Positions 23,789 to 34,208 are shown, counted from the first letter of the stretch. The stretch: DNA of 37,342 nt from Bacillota bacterium (GCA_029781045.1 JAKOXL010000018.1:1-37342), one strand, 5' to 3'. Made by a program: numbers and translations. Notes: generated by a model from the letters alone, not told the origin.

Positions 23789-24643
23789 ATGGCAGGCAAA
23801 TTGTGCTTCTGCGCCACCCCCATTGGCAATCTGGGGGATATCACTTTGCGGGTGTTGGAGACATTACGGGCTGCCGATCTAATCGTGGCAGAGGACACTC
23901 GCCATACCCGTAAACTCTTAAACCACTATGATATCCATAAACCTCTGCTCAGCTGCCATGAACACAATGAAGCGGACCGCACCGAGGAAATCCTGCAGCG
24001 GGTGGCTGCTGGCCAGTTGGTGGCGGTGGTCAGCGATGCTGGCATGCCCGGGATTTCAGATCCGGGTGCAAAGCTGATAGCCGGTGCCATCTCCCAGAAT
24101 CTTCCCTGGACAGTGTTGCCCGGCGCCTCTGCTGTGCTCACCGGTTTGTTACTGAGTGGGTTGCCGGCGGACCAGTTTGCCTTCTTAGGTTTCCCCCCGC
24201 GGCGTAAGAAGGAGCGTCTAAGCTGGTTAGAAGGATTCAAGGCCCTACCCCTTACCCTGGTCTTCTATGAAGCGCCCCACCGCCTGCCCGATTTCTTGCT
24301 GGATCTGCTTGCCGTCTATGGGCCTCGGTCGGCGGCACTAGTCAGGGAAATAAGCAAGCAGTACGAAGAGGTGGAACGGGGCACGCTGGAGGAGTTGAGT
24401 CAGCTTTACACCAGCAAGGCGGCGCGGGGCGAGTATGTGGTGGTAGTGGAAGGAGGAAGGGGCGAGCAGCAAGGAGGCTTGCCCCTGTCAGAAGCGGTGG
24501 ATCGAGTTCGTCGTCTGGTGGTTGCTGGACGGGAACCCAGTGTGGCTATTAAGCAAGTGAGCAAGGAGTTGGGCCTTTCTCGGCGGGAGGTGTACAATAG
24601 CTACCACCAATCGTCTACCGAAGAGGAAGGGAAACAGGAATAA
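23789..24643 (+). CDS. rsmI: 16S rRNA (cytidine1402-2'-O)-methyltransferase
   Basis: 284 aa from ATG 23789, with GGAAGGAG upstream. Tetrapyrrole-methylase fold: LCFCATPIGNLGDITLRVL at the N-terminus, AEDTRHTRKLLNHY, VVSDAGMPGISDPG, LPGASAVLTGLLLSGLP, FLGFPPRRKKER and FYEAPHRL. With RsmH it modifies C1402 in the ribosomal P site. The C-terminal region (LSRREVYNSYHQ) is the usual helical tail. It is the last gene of the cluster; the rpoB leader follows instead of abrB, its usual Bacillus neighbour. Confidence 0.94.
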   Translation: MAGKLCFCATPIGNLGDITLRVLETLRAADLIVAEDTRHTRKLLNHYDIHKPLLSCHEHNEADRTEEILQRVAAGQLVAVVSDAGMPGISDPGAKLIAGAISQNLPWTVLPGASAVLTGLLLSGLPADQFAFLGFPPRRKKERLSWLEGFKALPLTLVFYEAPHRLPDFLLDLLAVYGPRSAALVREISKQYEEVERGTLEELSQLYTSKAARGEYVVVVEGGRGEQQGGLPLSEAVDRVRRLVVAGREPSVAIKQVSKELGLSRREVYNSYHQSSTEEEGKQE

Positions 24644-24669
24644 ATTCGTCCAAAACACTTTCCCAATTC

Positions 24670-24698
24670 TTGACGGTCTATTGGGTATATGTTAATAT
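24670..24698 (+). promoter_or_regulatory. Promoter of the rpoB operon
   Basis: TTGACG (24670-24675), 17-bp spacer, TAATAT (24693-24698). The predicted transcription start is near 24705, leaving about 205 nt of leader before rpoB. Confidence 0.65.
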
Positions 24699-24727
24699 TG
24701 TATCTTGCACGAGTAGGGAAACTAGAC

Positions 24728-24793
24728 ATGCCGTTCCCGCAAAGCCTACAACTATCGCCTTTCCGGGCAATAATAGCTTGTTGGGGAGAATAG
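24728..24793 (+). CDS. Possible 21-codon leader peptide in the rpoB leader
   Basis: ATG 24728 with AGGGA (24715-24719) 8 bases upstream opens a 21-codon ORF ending at TAG 24791-24793. The last codons are ATA ATA GCT TGT TGG GGA GAA. The stop codon sits inside the 5' arm of the 10-bp hairpin at 24789-24819, so a terminating ribosome would prevent that hairpin. No homology is claimed; small ORFs with a chance Shine-Dalgarno are common, so confidence is low. Confidence 0.35.
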   Translation: MPFPQSLQLSPFRAIIACWGE

Positions 24794-24819
24794 CGTTGGT
24801 AACAGTCGGCAACGCTATT
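24789..24819 (+). other. Perfect 10-bp hairpin in the rpoB leader
   Basis: AATAGCGTTG (24789-24798) pairs perfectly with CAACGCTATT (24810-24819). An alternative, weaker partner AATAGCTTG lies at 24772-24780. One base separates this hairpin from the terminator stem that follows, so the two may stack. Confidence 0.8.
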
Positions 24820-24820
24820 T

Positions 24821-24842
24821 AGGGATGTCTTATCCCTTTTTT
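24821..24842 (+). terminator. Terminator hairpin inside the rpoB leader
   Basis: AGGGAT (24821-24826) pairs with ATCCCT (24832-24837), loop GTCTT, then T residues to 24842 (TTTTTT run including the last stem T). It lies downstream of the predicted rpoB promoter, so it would act as an attenuator; it may also catch readthrough from rsmI. The stem is short (6 bp). Confidence 0.65.
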
Positions 24843-24912
24843 GGCTTTTACTAGCAATGCTAGAAGACCGTCTGTAGCTGCGATTAACTAGGGTTAAGGG
24901 GTGAAGAAGTCG

Positions 24913-27900
24913 ATGTATAAACCCATCCCAGCGGGCCTCCGCACTCGGTATTCTTTCGGCCATATAGAAGAAGTTCTTCCTATGCCGGATCTCATCCAGA
25001 TTCAGCTTGAATCGATGCGGTGGTTCTTGGAAGAAGGGCTGGCTGAAACCTTCCGTGACATTTCTCCTATCACCGACTTCACCGGTAATTTGGTGCTCGA
25101 GTTTTTGGATTATCAGTTTGGTGAGCCTAAGTACTCGGTGGAAGAGGCAAAAGAACGGGACGTAACCTATGCTGCTCCACTACGTGTTAAGGCGCGACTA
25201 GTTAATAAGGAAACGGGAGAGGTGAAGGAGCAGGAGGTCTTTATGGGCGATTTCCCGCTCATGACCGATCAGGGCACCTTTATCTATAACGGAGCCGAGC
25301 GGGTAGTCGTCAGTCAGCTGGTGCGTTCTCCGGGAGTCTATTACACCGAAGATATTGATAGCAACGGCCATAAGATTTTCGGAGCGACGCTCATACCTAA
25401 TCGCGGCGCGTGGCTAGAAATGGAGACCGACTCTAACGACGTAGTTTATGTGCGTGTTGACCGTACACGCAAGATTCCGGCCACAGTTTTGCTACGGGCG
25501 TTAGGCTTTGGTACAGATGCCGAGATAATTAAAGTTTTTGGTGAGGATGCGCCTCTGCAACCCACCCTAGATAAAGACGTAACCGACAGTGAAAGTGAAG
25601 GACTGTTGGAGATTTACAAGCGTCTACGGCCGGGCGAGCCGCCGACTGTAGATAGCGCCAAGGCTCTATTGCATTCCCTATTCTTTGATGCACGGCGCTA
25701 TGACCTGGCCCATGTGGGACGCTATAAACTTTATAAGAAGCTTTCTTTAAAGCGGCGCGTGCTAAACCGCATTTCAGCGCAGACGATTATCGCTACCGAG
25801 ACTTTGCTGCAGCCAGCCGTTAAGCCCACTGATCCCCGCCCGCCGGTGGCCCCCGGTGAGGTTTTGGTGGCCAAGGGTGAAGTGATTGTGGAGGCAGGCC
25901 AGCGCATTACCCGGCGTATTGCTGAACGCCTGGAGGCTGCTGGCGTCAACGAGCTGGAGGTGCAGGTTGACCGCGAAACCCGTGTGCGCATCATTGGCAA
26001 TGGTCTTTATTACACCACCTGGCAAGAGTCTATTGCCGGGCGTCAGTTGGCCGCCGATATCTTAGGCCCCGATGGTAAGGTACTATTGCCAGCCGGCAGT
26101 GAGCTGTATGAGGAGAATATTGCTGTTCTGCAGGCGGCCCATGAGCAGTTGCCGGATAAGCGCATCTTACTTAAGGCTCGGCGGGGTGTGGAAGAGTTTG
26201 TCTTGACCGACCGCTATCTGCCTAGTCAAGCAAAGCATATCTCCCGTGACGATATAATAGCGGCCATCAACTATATTTTGTGCCTCATGAAAGGCGTGGG
26301 TAGCCCCGATGATATTGACCATCTGGGCAATCGGCGCCTGCGTTGCATCGGCGAACTGCTGCAGAACCAGTTCCGCATCGGTCTGGCGCGGATGGAGCGG
26401 GTCGTCAAGGAGCGCATGACCATCCAGGATGTGGATGTGATCACGCCGCAGGCCCTGATCAACATTCGACCGGTAGTGGCCGCCATTAAGGAGTTCTTTG
26501 GCAGTTCTCAGCTCTCGCAGTTTATGGATCAGACCAACCCCTTGGCTGAGCTGGCCCATAAGCGGCGCCTAAGTGCTTTGGGCCCCGGTGGTTTGAGCCG
26601 TGACCGGGCGGGTGTGGAAGTGCGAGACGTGCACCACTCCCACTATGGCCGCATTTGTCCTATTGAAACCCCTGAGGGCCCCAACGTGGGACTTATCGGT
26701 AACCTCAGTACCTATGCCCGTATCAATGCCTATGGTTTTATTGAGACACCCTATCGGGTAGTAGATAAGGAAGCAGGGCGGGTTACCGATGAAATTGAGT
26801 ATTTGACGGCCGATGAAGAAGATGAGTACGTAATTGCGCAGGCTAATGCGGAGCTAGATGCAGAAAACCGCTTTGTTGAGCCGCGGGTTACCGTTCGCTA
26901 CAAAGATCAGGTCAAGCTGGTTCCTGCCAACGAAGTGGACTACATGGACGTTTCACCTAAGCAGGTGTTCAGTATTTCCACCACTCTCATTCCCTTCCTG
27001 GAGCATGATGATGCTAGCCGGGCTTTGATGGGAGCCAATATGATGAAACAGGCTGTGCCACTGTTGCGTCCGGAAGCGCCTTTGGTAGGAACGGGGATGG
27101 AAGAGAAGGCGGCCTTCGATTCCGGCAGCTTGGTGATAGCTGCTCGGAGCGGTGTGGTAACTAGGGTGACTGCGCGAGAAATCGTGGTCCGCAATGACGA
27201 AGGTACCGTCGATACCTATAAGCTGTTGAAGTTCCGTCGCTCCAATCAGGGTACCTGTATCAACCAGCGTGCAATCGTGCACCAAGGCGATCGGGTTGAG
27301 AAAGGGCAGATTCTGGCCGATGGACCCAGCACCGACAAGGGCGAACTGGCCTTAGGACGCAATGTGTTGTGTGCCTTCATGCCCTGGGGCGGTTATAACT
27401 ATGAAGACGCCATTCTTCTGAGTGAGCGTCTAGTTATGGACGATACCTTTACTTCCATTCATATAGAGGAATACGAATCGGATGCGCGGGATACCAAGTT
27501 GGGTCCCGAAGAAATCACCCGCGACATTCCCAACGTGGGCGAAGATATGCTCAAGGATCTGGATGAGCGGGGCATTATCCGCATTGGCGCGGAAGTGCGG
27601 GCAGGAGATATCCTGGTAGGCAAGGTTACCCCGAAGGGGGAAACGGAGCTGACGGCAGAAGAGCGCCTATTGCGTGCCATCTTTGGTGAGAAGGCGCGGG
27701 AGGTGCGCGATACTTCGTTGCGTGTTCCCCATGGCGAGGCCGGTATAGTAGTCGATGTGCGCGTATTCACCCGTGAGGCGGGCGACGAACTGCCTCCCGG
27801 TGTTAACATGTTGGTTAGGGTGTATATAGCCCAAAAGCGAAAGATCTCGGAAGGCGACAAGATGGCTGGCCGCCATGGTAACAAGGGCGTAGTTGCCCGT

Positions 27901-28962
27901 ATTCTGCCGGTGGAGGATATGCCCTTCCTAGAAGACGGTACGCCCATTGACATTGTGCTCAACCCCTTAGGAGTTCCTTCCCGTATGAACGTGGGTCAGA
28001 TTATGGAAACCCATCTCGGTTGGGCCGCGAAGGCGCTAGGTATTCATATAGCTACGCCTGTTTTCGACGGTGCGACTGGTGCCGACATTGAGGAAATGCT
28101 CAAGAAGACAGGTTTATCTCCTACTGGTAAGTGCACGGTCTACGATGGCCTTACGGGCAAACCCTTTGATAATGAGGTTACCGTTGGTTATATTTACATG
28201 CTGAAACTCTTCCATTTGGTAGACGACAAGATTCATGCCCGTTCAACCGGCCCGTACTCGCTGGTTACGCAACAACCGTTGGGCGGTAAGGCCCAGTTTG
28301 GTGGTCAGCGTTTCGGTGAGATGGAGGTCTGGGCTCTGGAAGCCTATGGTGCGGCCTACACCCTGCAGGAGATCCTCACGGTCAAGTCTGACGACGTGGT
28401 CGGGCGTGTGCGGACCTATGAGGCCATTGTTAAGGGAGAGAACATCCCTGAACCTGGCGTACCCGAGTCCTTTAAGGTATTAATTAAAGAGCTGCAGAGC
28501 TTGGGCATGAACATCAAGGTGCTGACGGAAGATCAAGAGGAGATTGAGATCCGCGAGTACGATGAAGATATTAGCGATACGGTGCGGGAGCTCAACTTGA
28601 ACATGGAAGGGCTAGAGAAGGACGACTATGTGCAGCCGCCAGCGTCAGCAGAAGATGAAGCTCAAGACGACCTCGATGAGGACCTGGACTTTGATGCCGA
28701 GTTGGATGATATGGATGAAGATCTGGAGGATGCGGATTCCGACCTCGATCCGGTTCAGCTGGCCAAGGTTCTGAGTGAGCGTTTTGCCGGTTTGGCTGAT
28801 GAGCGCGTGGCGCAAGAAGAAGAGGCTGAAGAAGCTCCGGAGCCGGAACCGGAAGTAACAGGGGAACTAACCCTTGAAGAGAAGCTGGCACAACTCAGCC
28901 GTATTATCGGAACTCGTCTGAAATCTGACAGTGAAACTAAGGACAAGAAGAGAGAAGAGTAA
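24913..28962 (+). CDS. rpoB: DNA-directed RNA polymerase subunit beta
   Basis: 1349 aa from ATG 24913, using AAGGGGTG 9 bases upstream; GTG 24901 is in frame and also possible. Conserved blocks: [11 protein letters not shown], the rifampicin region [20 protein letters not shown] with [13 protein letters not shown] (wild-type residues at the usual resistance positions), [18 protein letters not shown], and the C-terminal [20 protein letters not shown]. The protein is about 155 aa longer than Bacillus subtilis RpoB. Extra length lies in an enlarged region at about 285-440 and in a ~140-aa tail after about residue 1205, strongly acidic at about 1246-1280. It is the first gene of the operon, behind its own promoter and leader. 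Confidence 0.96.
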   Translation: MYKPIPAGLRTRYSFGHIEEVLPMPDLIQIQLESMRWFLEEGLAETFRDISPITDFTGNLVLEFLDYQFGEPKYSVEEAKERDVTYAAPLRVKARLVNKETGEVKEQEVFMGDFPLMTDQGTFIYNGAERVVVSQLVRSPGVYYTEDIDSNGHKIFGATLIPNRGAWLEMETDSNDVVYVRVDRTRKIPATVLLRALGFGTDAEIIKVFGEDAPLQPTLDKDVTDSESEGLLEIYKRLRPGEPPTVDSAKALLHSLFFDARRYDLAHVGRYKLYKKLSLKRRVLNRISAQTIIATETLLQPAVKPTDPRPPVAPGEVLVAKGEVIVEAGQRITRRIAERLEAAGVNELEVQVDRETRVRIIGNGLYYTTWQESIAGRQLAADILGPDGKVLLPAGSELYEENIAVLQAAHEQLPDKRILLKARRGVEEFVLTDRYLPSQAKHISRDDIIAAINYILCLMKGVGSPDDIDHLGNRRLRCIGELLQNQFRIGLARMERVVKERMTIQDVDVITPQALINIRPVVAAIKEFFGSSQLSQFMDQTNPLAELAHKRRLSALGPGGLSRDRAGVEVRDVHHSHYGRICPIETPEGPNVGLIGNLSTYARINAYGFIETPYRVVDKEAGRVTDEIEYLTADEEDEYVIAQANAELDAENRFVEPRVTVRYKDQVKLVPANEVDYMDVSPKQVFSISTTLIPFLEHDDASRALMGANMMKQAVPLLRPEAPLVGTGMEEKAAFDSGSLVIAARSGVVTRVTAREIVVRNDEGTVDTYKLLKFRRSNQGTCINQRAIVHQGDRVEKGQILADGPSTDKGELALGRNVLCAFMPWGGYNYEDAILLSERLVMDDTFTSIHIEEYESDARDTKLGPEEITRDIPNVGEDMLKDLDERGIIRIGAEVRAGDILVGKVTPKGETELTAEERLLRAIFGEKAREVRDTSLRVPHGEAGIVVDVRVFTREAGDELPPGVNMLVRVYIAQKRKISEGDKMAGRHGNKGVVARILPVEDMPFLEDGTPIDIVLNPLGVPSRMNVGQIMETHLGWAAKALGIHIATPVFDGATGADIEEMLKKTGLSPTGKCTVYDGLTGKPFDNEVTVGYIYMLKLFHLVDDKIHARSTGPYSLVTQQPLGGKAQFGGQRFGEMEVWALEAYGAAYTLQEILTVKSDDVVGRVRTYEAIVKGENIPEPGVPESFKVLIKELQSLGMNIKVLTEDQEEIEIREYDEDISDTVRELNLNMEGLEKDDYVQPPASAEDEAQDDLDEDLDFDAELDDMDEDLEDADSDLDPVQLAKVLSERFAGLADERVAQEEEAEEAPEPEPEVTGELTLEEKLAQLSRIIGTRLKSDSETKDKKREE

Positions 28963-29000
28963 CGGCGTTTGCTGAGGTAATGTCTCGAGCTTTAACGTAG

Positions 29001-29031
29001 TTGTGATGCTTGTCAGGAGTTTAGTTAAAAT
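29001..29031 (+). promoter_or_regulatory. Weak candidate promoter between rpoB and rpoC
   Basis: TTGTGA (29001-29006), 19-bp spacer, TAAAAT (29026-29031). The spacer is long, and the -10 matches well. It would add rpoC-distal transcription; call is tentative. Confidence 0.3.
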
Positions 29032-29034
29032 GCG

Positions 29035-29078
29035 GCTTAAGACTAGCGCGGCACCTGAGGGCAGCGTTAGTCTTAAGC
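29035..29078 (+). other. Long hairpin between rpoB and rpoC
   Basis: A 15-bp stem (29035-29049 with 29064-29078, one G:U pair) encloses a 14-nt loop that can form a small inner CC/GG pairing. No U-tract follows directly. It lies 36 bases ahead of the rpoC start; mRNA processing or stability is the likely role, unproven. Confidence 0.75.
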
Positions 29079-29113
29079 GCCCGCTATTTTACTATTGAAG
29101 GGAGAGTCAGCCA

Positions 29114-32100
29114 TTGTTAGATCTCAACGAGTTCGGTTCTATAAGAATTAGCCTGGCATCCCCTGATTTGATTCGTGAATGGTCTAAGGGTGAAGTTAAG
29201 AAGCCGGAGACGATCAACTATCGCACCCTGAAACCAGAAAAAGAAGGGCTATTTTGTGAGCGGATTTTTGGCCCTACTAAAGACTGGGAATGTAACTGTG
29301 GGAAGTATAAACGGGTTCGGTATAAAGGTATTGTTTGTGATAAATGCGGTGTGGAAGTTACGCGTTCCAAGGTGCGTCGTGAGCGAATGGGTCATATCGA
29401 GTTAGCCGCACCTGTTTCTCACATTTGGTATTTTAAAGGTATCCCTAGCCGTATGGGCCTAATTCTAGATATGTCGCCGCGCCTCTTGGAGCGGGTCCTA
29501 TACTTCGCCGCCTATGTGGTGCTAGATCCGGGCGATACCGGTCTCTCCTATAAGCAGATCTTGACCGAAACCGAGTATCGTGAAGCCCGTGAGAAATATG
29601 GTAACCAGTTTAGGGCTGGTATGGGCGCGGAAGCGGTCAGGGAATTGCTACGCCAGATTGATATTGATGCTTTGAGCAAAGAGTTGAGGGCCGAGGTGGA
29701 GAACACCACCGGTCAGCGGCGTATCCGGGCTATCCGGCGCCTAGAAGTGGTGGAGGCCTTCCGCAAATCGGGCAATCGTCCCGAATGGATGATTCTCGAT
29801 GTGATCCCTGTCATCCCTCCTGATCTGCGACCTATGGTGCAGTTGGACGGCGGTCGTTTTGCCACTTCTGATCTCAATGACCTCTATAGAAGGGTAATTA
29901 ACCGTAACAACAGGTTGAAACGCCTATTGGAGCTGGGCGCCCCCGATATTATCGTCCGCAACGAAAAGCGTATGTTACAGGAAGCGGTAGACGCGCTGAT
30001 TGATAATGGTCGGCGGGGGCGTCCGGTTACCGGGCCAGGAAATCGCCCGTTAAAATCCCTCAGTGACATGCTTAAGGGTAAACAGGGCCGTTTCCGTCAG
30101 AATCTCTTAGGTAAGCGGGTAGACTATTCGGGTCGGTCGGTTATCGTGGTTGGTCCCGAACTCAAGCTTTATCAATGTGGCCTGCCGAAAGAGATGGCCT
30201 TAGAGCTATTCAAGCCCTTCGTCATGAAGAAGCTGGTTAAGGACGGCTATGCCCATAACATCAAGAGTGCCAAGAAAATGGTGGAGCGGGTCCGGGATGA
30301 AGTTTGGGATGTGCTGGAGGAAGTAATCCAAGAGCATCCGGTGCTTTTGAACCGGGCACCTACTCTACATCGTCTTGGTATCCAGGCCTTCGAGCCCGTC
30401 CTAGTTGAAGGGCGAGCCATTCAGATTCATCCCCTAGTCTGTACTGCTTATAACGCAGACTTTGACGGCGACCAGATGGCGGTACATGTGCCTCTTTCCG
30501 CCGAGGCCCAAGCTGAAGCCCGCCTGCTGATGCTGTCTGCCCACAACCTGCTGAATCCGAAGGATGGTCGTCCAGTAGTTACGCCCACCAAGGATATGGT
30601 CTTGGGTATCTACTATTTGACCAGTGAGAATGAAAACGCTCTTGGGGCTAATCGCATGTTTGCCTGTCCAGAAGAGGCTGTTATGGCCCATGATGAAGGG
30701 ACTTTGGCCATTAATGCACCCATTTGGGTACGCTTAGCTCCGGGAACTAAACCGGAGAGGACGACCCTTGGTCGCATTATCCTCAACGAGAACATCCCGC
30801 AGGATCTGGGCTTTGTGGATCGTAGTCAACCAGGCAACGCCCATAAACTGGAGATCAACACCCAGGTGGAACGCAAACTACTGGGTAAAATTGTGGAGCG
30901 TTGTTATAACAGGCATGGTTCCACCCGTACCACAGAGATCCTTGACAATATTAAACATCTGGGCTTTAAGTATGCCACCCTTTCCGGCATCAGTATCTCC
31001 ATGAGCGATATTTCCGTGCCGGAGGCCAAGAAGGATATTCTGGCTCGGGCCGACCAACAGGTGGCGGAAATCGAGCGGGCTTTCAGCCGAGGCATGATGA
31101 GTGAAGAAGAACGTTACAAGGAAGTTATTGATGTCTGGACTAAGGCTGCTTCGGAAGTGCAGAAGGCGCTCTTCGACTCCATGGACAAGTTTAACCCGGT
31201 CTACATGATGGTCATGTCGGGTGCCCGCGGTAACTTCTCTCAGATCACCCAGCTGGGTGGTATGCGTGGTCTTATGTCCGACCCCTCCGGGCGCACCATC
31301 GAGCTGCCGATTAAGGCCAGTTTCCATGAGGGTCTAACCGTCTTGGAGTACTTCACTTCTACCCATGGTGCCCGTAAAGGTGCGGCCGACACGGCTATTC
31401 GTACTGCCGACTCGGGTTATCTAACTCGACGCCTAGTAGACGTGGCTCAAGACGTGATCGTAAGGGAAGAAGATTGTGGTACCACTGCCGGTATCTATGT
31501 GAGTGAGATCGGTGAAGATCGGTACATTATTGAACCCTTGACAGAGCGAATTTCTGGCCGGGTGGCGGCGGAAGATATAGTCGTGAGCGGCTATCGCGAT
31601 CCGTTTACTGGTGAGATGCAAGAAGGCGAAATCCAACTGATCGCGAGAAATCAGATGTTTACTGAGGAGTTAGCCGAACGGGTGGCCAACTTTGGTGTAA
31701 TTGTCGCACCCGAAGATGGCGTAGTAACCATTGATCAAGATCGCTTTTTATTTAAAGGAAATAGCGGTAAAGAGTATGTGTTCTATAAAGCTACGCCGGA
31801 GCAAGAGGTAGTGGTAGCCGATGGCGCAGCCGTCGCTAAGGGCGACCCGTTGACCCGGGGTCTGATCCGGCAGGTGAAGATCCGCTCCGTATTGACATGT
31901 AAGTCGCGTCATGGCGTTTGCGTCAAGTGCTACGGCCGCAACTTGGCTACCGGTAGCATGGTGGAAGTGGGCGAGGCCATTGGTATTATAGCTGCCCAAT
32001 CCATCGGTGAACCGGGTACCCAGCTGACCATGCGTACCTTCCATACTGGTGGTGTGGCCGGCGGTGACGATATTACGCAAGGTTTGCCACGCGTTGAGGA

Positions 32101-32842
32101 GTTGTTTGAGGCCCGCAAGCCTAAAGGGCAGGCCGTCATCAGTGAAGTGGCTGGTGTGGTCACAATAGAGGAAAGCAAGGGTGTGCGCACCGTTCATGTG
32201 CAGACCGATGATGGCGAAACCAAGAGCTACTCCATTCCGTACGGGGCACGCCTGCGCGTCAAAGATGGTCAGCTGATTGAGGCCGGCGATGAACTCACTC
32301 AAGGACCGGTCAATCCCCACGAGTTGTTGCTGGTCCGTGGTATTCGCGGCGTCCAGACTTACCTGTTGCAGGAAGTGCAGAAGGTCTATCGCATGCAAGG
32401 CGTGGAAATCAACGACAAACACATCGAAGTAATTGTGCGTCAAATGTTGCGCAAAGTGCGGGTCGACGAAATGGGCGACACCGACCTATTGGCTGGCAGT
32501 CTAGTCGATGTGTTTGAGTTCGAGGAAGAGAATGCCCGCGTCATGGAAGAAGGTGGTGAACCGGCGGTAGCCCGTCCGGTGTTGCTGGGAATCACCAAGG
32601 CGTCCTTAGCTACCGACTCCTTCTTGTCGGCGGCGTCCTTCCAGGAGACCACCCGCGTGCTGACCGACGCGGCCATTAAGGGTAAGGCTGATCCGTTGCT
32701 TGGTCTCAAAGAGAATGTCATCATCGGTAAGCTTATCCCAGCAGGGACAGGCATGGGCGACTATCAACATGTGGTTCTGTCAGTGGCCAATCAGCAAGAA
32801 GATTTGGTTGACAGCGATGCTACAGGCAACTATAATGATTAA
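29114..32842 (+). CDS. rpoC: DNA-directed RNA polymerase subunit beta'
   Basis: 1242 aa from TTG 29114, with GAAGGGAGAG upstream. N-terminal zinc module C60, C62, C75, C78; catalytic NADFDGDQM with Mg-binding aspartates D449, D451 and D453; second zinc cluster in [15 protein letters not shown]; and the trigger-loop region [18 protein letters not shown]. Length is close to the 1199 aa of Bacillus subtilis, so it lacks the large inserts of proteobacterial or cyanobacterial forms. With RpoB it forms the RNA polymerase active centre. It is separated from rpoB by 151 bases containing a strong hairpin, an unusually large gap for this gene pair. Confidence 0.97.
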   Translation: MLDLNEFGSIRISLASPDLIREWSKGEVKKPETINYRTLKPEKEGLFCERIFGPTKDWECNCGKYKRVRYKGIVCDKCGVEVTRSKVRRERMGHIELAAPVSHIWYFKGIPSRMGLILDMSPRLLERVLYFAAYVVLDPGDTGLSYKQILTETEYREAREKYGNQFRAGMGAEAVRELLRQIDIDALSKELRAEVENTTGQRRIRAIRRLEVVEAFRKSGNRPEWMILDVIPVIPPDLRPMVQLDGGRFATSDLNDLYRRVINRNNRLKRLLELGAPDIIVRNEKRMLQEAVDALIDNGRRGRPVTGPGNRPLKSLSDMLKGKQGRFRQNLLGKRVDYSGRSVIVVGPELKLYQCGLPKEMALELFKPFVMKKLVKDGYAHNIKSAKKMVERVRDEVWDVLEEVIQEHPVLLNRAPTLHRLGIQAFEPVLVEGRAIQIHPLVCTAYNADFDGDQMAVHVPLSAEAQAEARLLMLSAHNLLNPKDGRPVVTPTKDMVLGIYYLTSENENALGANRMFACPEEAVMAHDEGTLAINAPIWVRLAPGTKPERTTLGRIILNENIPQDLGFVDRSQPGNAHKLEINTQVERKLLGKIVERCYNRHGSTRTTEILDNIKHLGFKYATLSGISISMSDISVPEAKKDILARADQQVAEIERAFSRGMMSEEERYKEVIDVWTKAASEVQKALFDSMDKFNPVYMMVMSGARGNFSQITQLGGMRGLMSDPSGRTIELPIKASFHEGLTVLEYFTSTHGARKGAADTAIRTADSGYLTRRLVDVAQDVIVREEDCGTTAGIYVSEIGEDRYIIEPLTERISGRVAAEDIVVSGYRDPFTGEMQEGEIQLIARNQMFTEELAERVANFGVIVAPEDGVVTIDQDRFLFKGNSGKEYVFYKATPEQEVVVADGAAVAKGDPLTRGLIRQVKIRSVLTCKSRHGVCVKCYGRNLATGSMVEVGEAIGIIAAQSIGEPGTQLTMRTFHTGGVAGGDDITQGLPRVEELFEARKPKGQAVISEVAGVVTIEESKGVRTVHVQTDDGETKSYSIPYGARLRVKDGQLIEAGDELTQGPVNPHELLLVRGIRGVQTYLLQEVQKVYRMQGVEINDKHIEVIVRQMLRKVRVDEMGDTDLLAGSLVDVFEFEEENARVMEEGGEPAVARPVLLGITKASLATDSFLSAASFQETTRVLTDAAIKGKADPLLGLKENVIIGKLIPAGTGMGDYQHVVLSVANQQEDLVDSDATGNYND

Positions 32843-32879
32843 GTGTGCCTGAGTTTACCTGATTTGGAGGGAGCCAGTT

Positions 32880-33137
32880 TTGTCGGCAGCTTTAACTCGT
32901 TTAAAGTCCGCTAAAGACAAGGTGGTTGGCCTTAAGCAAACAATGAAGGCAGTGCAACGCGGTCAGGCAGAAATAGTCTTCTTGGCTGAAGATGCGGAGC
33001 CGCATGTGCTTCGAGATCTACAGAATTTGTGCGAAGAACTGGCAGTGCCCATTGAATGGGTGGCTAGTATGCATGAGTTGGGGAAAGCGGCTGGTATTCA
33101 AGTCAGTTCTGCAGCTGCTGCACTATTACGCGTGTGA
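32880..33137 (+). CDS. rplGB: L7Ae-family K-turn-binding ribosomal protein (YbxF type)
   Basis: 85 aa from TTG 32880, with TTGGAGGGAG upstream. The single L7Ae/L30e/S12e/Gadd45 domain is recognisable: KDKVVGLKQTMKAVQRGQAEIVFLAEDAEP, then LQNLCEELAVPIEWVASMHELGKAAGI. YbxF binds kink-turn RNA and associates with ribosomes in Bacillus. Position between rpoC and rpsL is the standard Firmicute order, which supports the name. Confidence 0.9.
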   Translation: MSAALTRLKSAKDKVVGLKQTMKAVQRGQAEIVFLAEDAEPHVLRDLQNLCEELAVPIEWVASMHELGKAAGIQVSSAAAALLRV

Positions 33138-33143
33138 AAACGA

Positions 33144-33236
33144 GCTGCCCCTGCTCTCGAGCGGGGGCAGCCAACTACCTACAAGCAACGTACTAGCGTT
33201 GCAGGTAAGGCGAGGATGATTGCTAAGCAATCATCC
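33144..33236 (+). other. Three consecutive hairpins in the leader of rpsL
   Basis: Hairpin 1: 12-bp stem 33144-33155 with 33160-33171, loop CTCG, one G:U. Hairpin 2: GCAACG (33185-33190) with CGTTGC (33197-33202). Hairpin 3: GGATGATTGC (33214-33223) with GCAATCATCC (33227-33236), perfect 10 bp, loop TAA. None has a U-tract. Together they fill most of the 139-base gap between rplGB and rpsL, which points to a structured regulatory or processing element. Confidence 0.75.
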
Positions 33237-33276
33237 ACTTGTGCTTTGTTCAGTTCAGGAGGAAGGAGGTGCTTGC

Positions 33277-33657
33277 ATGCCAACGATCAGTCAACTAATC
33301 CGTAGGGGCCGCCAAAAGGTACAGTATAAATCGAAGGCTCCTTCCTTGCAGAGTTGTCCGCAGAAGAGAGGAGTTTGCGTCAGGGTTACTACCATGAGCC
33401 CTAAGAAGCCCAACTCCGCTATCCGTAAGATTGCTAGGGTACGTTTGGTTAATGGGCAAGAAGTTACGGCCTATATTCCAGGCGAAGGTCATAACCTGCA
33501 AGAGCACTCCGTCGTTCTAGTACGCGGTGGTCGTGTTCGCGATCTACCTGGTGTTCGCTACCATGTGATAAGAGGTGCCCTCGATGCGGGTGGTGTTCAA
33601 AACCGTCAACAGGGTCGCTCTAAATATGGTACCAAGCGGGCCAAAGCTAAGAAATAA
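33277..33657 (+). CDS. rpsL: 30S ribosomal protein S12
   Basis: 126 aa from ATG 33277, with AAGGAGGT 6 bases upstream; the longer in-frame ORF from 33220 is not used. Core motif [11 protein letters not shown] is present (K43 conserved; the preceding Thr is Ser), as are [20 protein letters not shown] and RSKYGTKR. Residue 88, lysine in most bacteria, is arginine here (GGRVRDLPG); K88R is a known streptomycin-resistance change in mycobacteria. S12 lines the decoding centre of the 30S subunit. It opens the str group (rpsL, rpsG, fusA, tuf). Confidence 0.97.
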   Translation: MPTISQLIRRGRQKVQYKSKAPSLQSCPQKRGVCVRVTTMSPKKPNSAIRKIARVRLVNGQEVTAYIPGEGHNLQEHSVVLVRGGRVRDLPGVRYHVIRGALDAGGVQNRQQGRSKYGTKRAKAKK

Positions 33658-33682
33658 ACTTATGGCAATCTAACTCTTATAG

Positions 33683-34168
<486 letters not shown>

Positions 34169-34208
34169 TAGTATAATCTGGCAAGTATCGTGAGAGAGGA
34201 GGGGTATG

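Noticed and set aside
24901-24912. GTG 24901 as the rpoB start
   Set aside because: It uses part of the best ribosome binding site (AAGGGGTG); ATG 24913 is better spaced and gives MYKPIPAG. Not fully excluded.
31748-32443. 231-aa minus-strand ORF
   Set aside because: Antisense shadow within rpoC, no promoter or ribosome binding site, rich in His/Leu as expected from shadow frames.
34172-34177. TATAAT between rpsG and fusA as a promoter
   Set aside because: No -35 at suitable distance and no TG extension; likely chance in an AT-rich gap within the operon.
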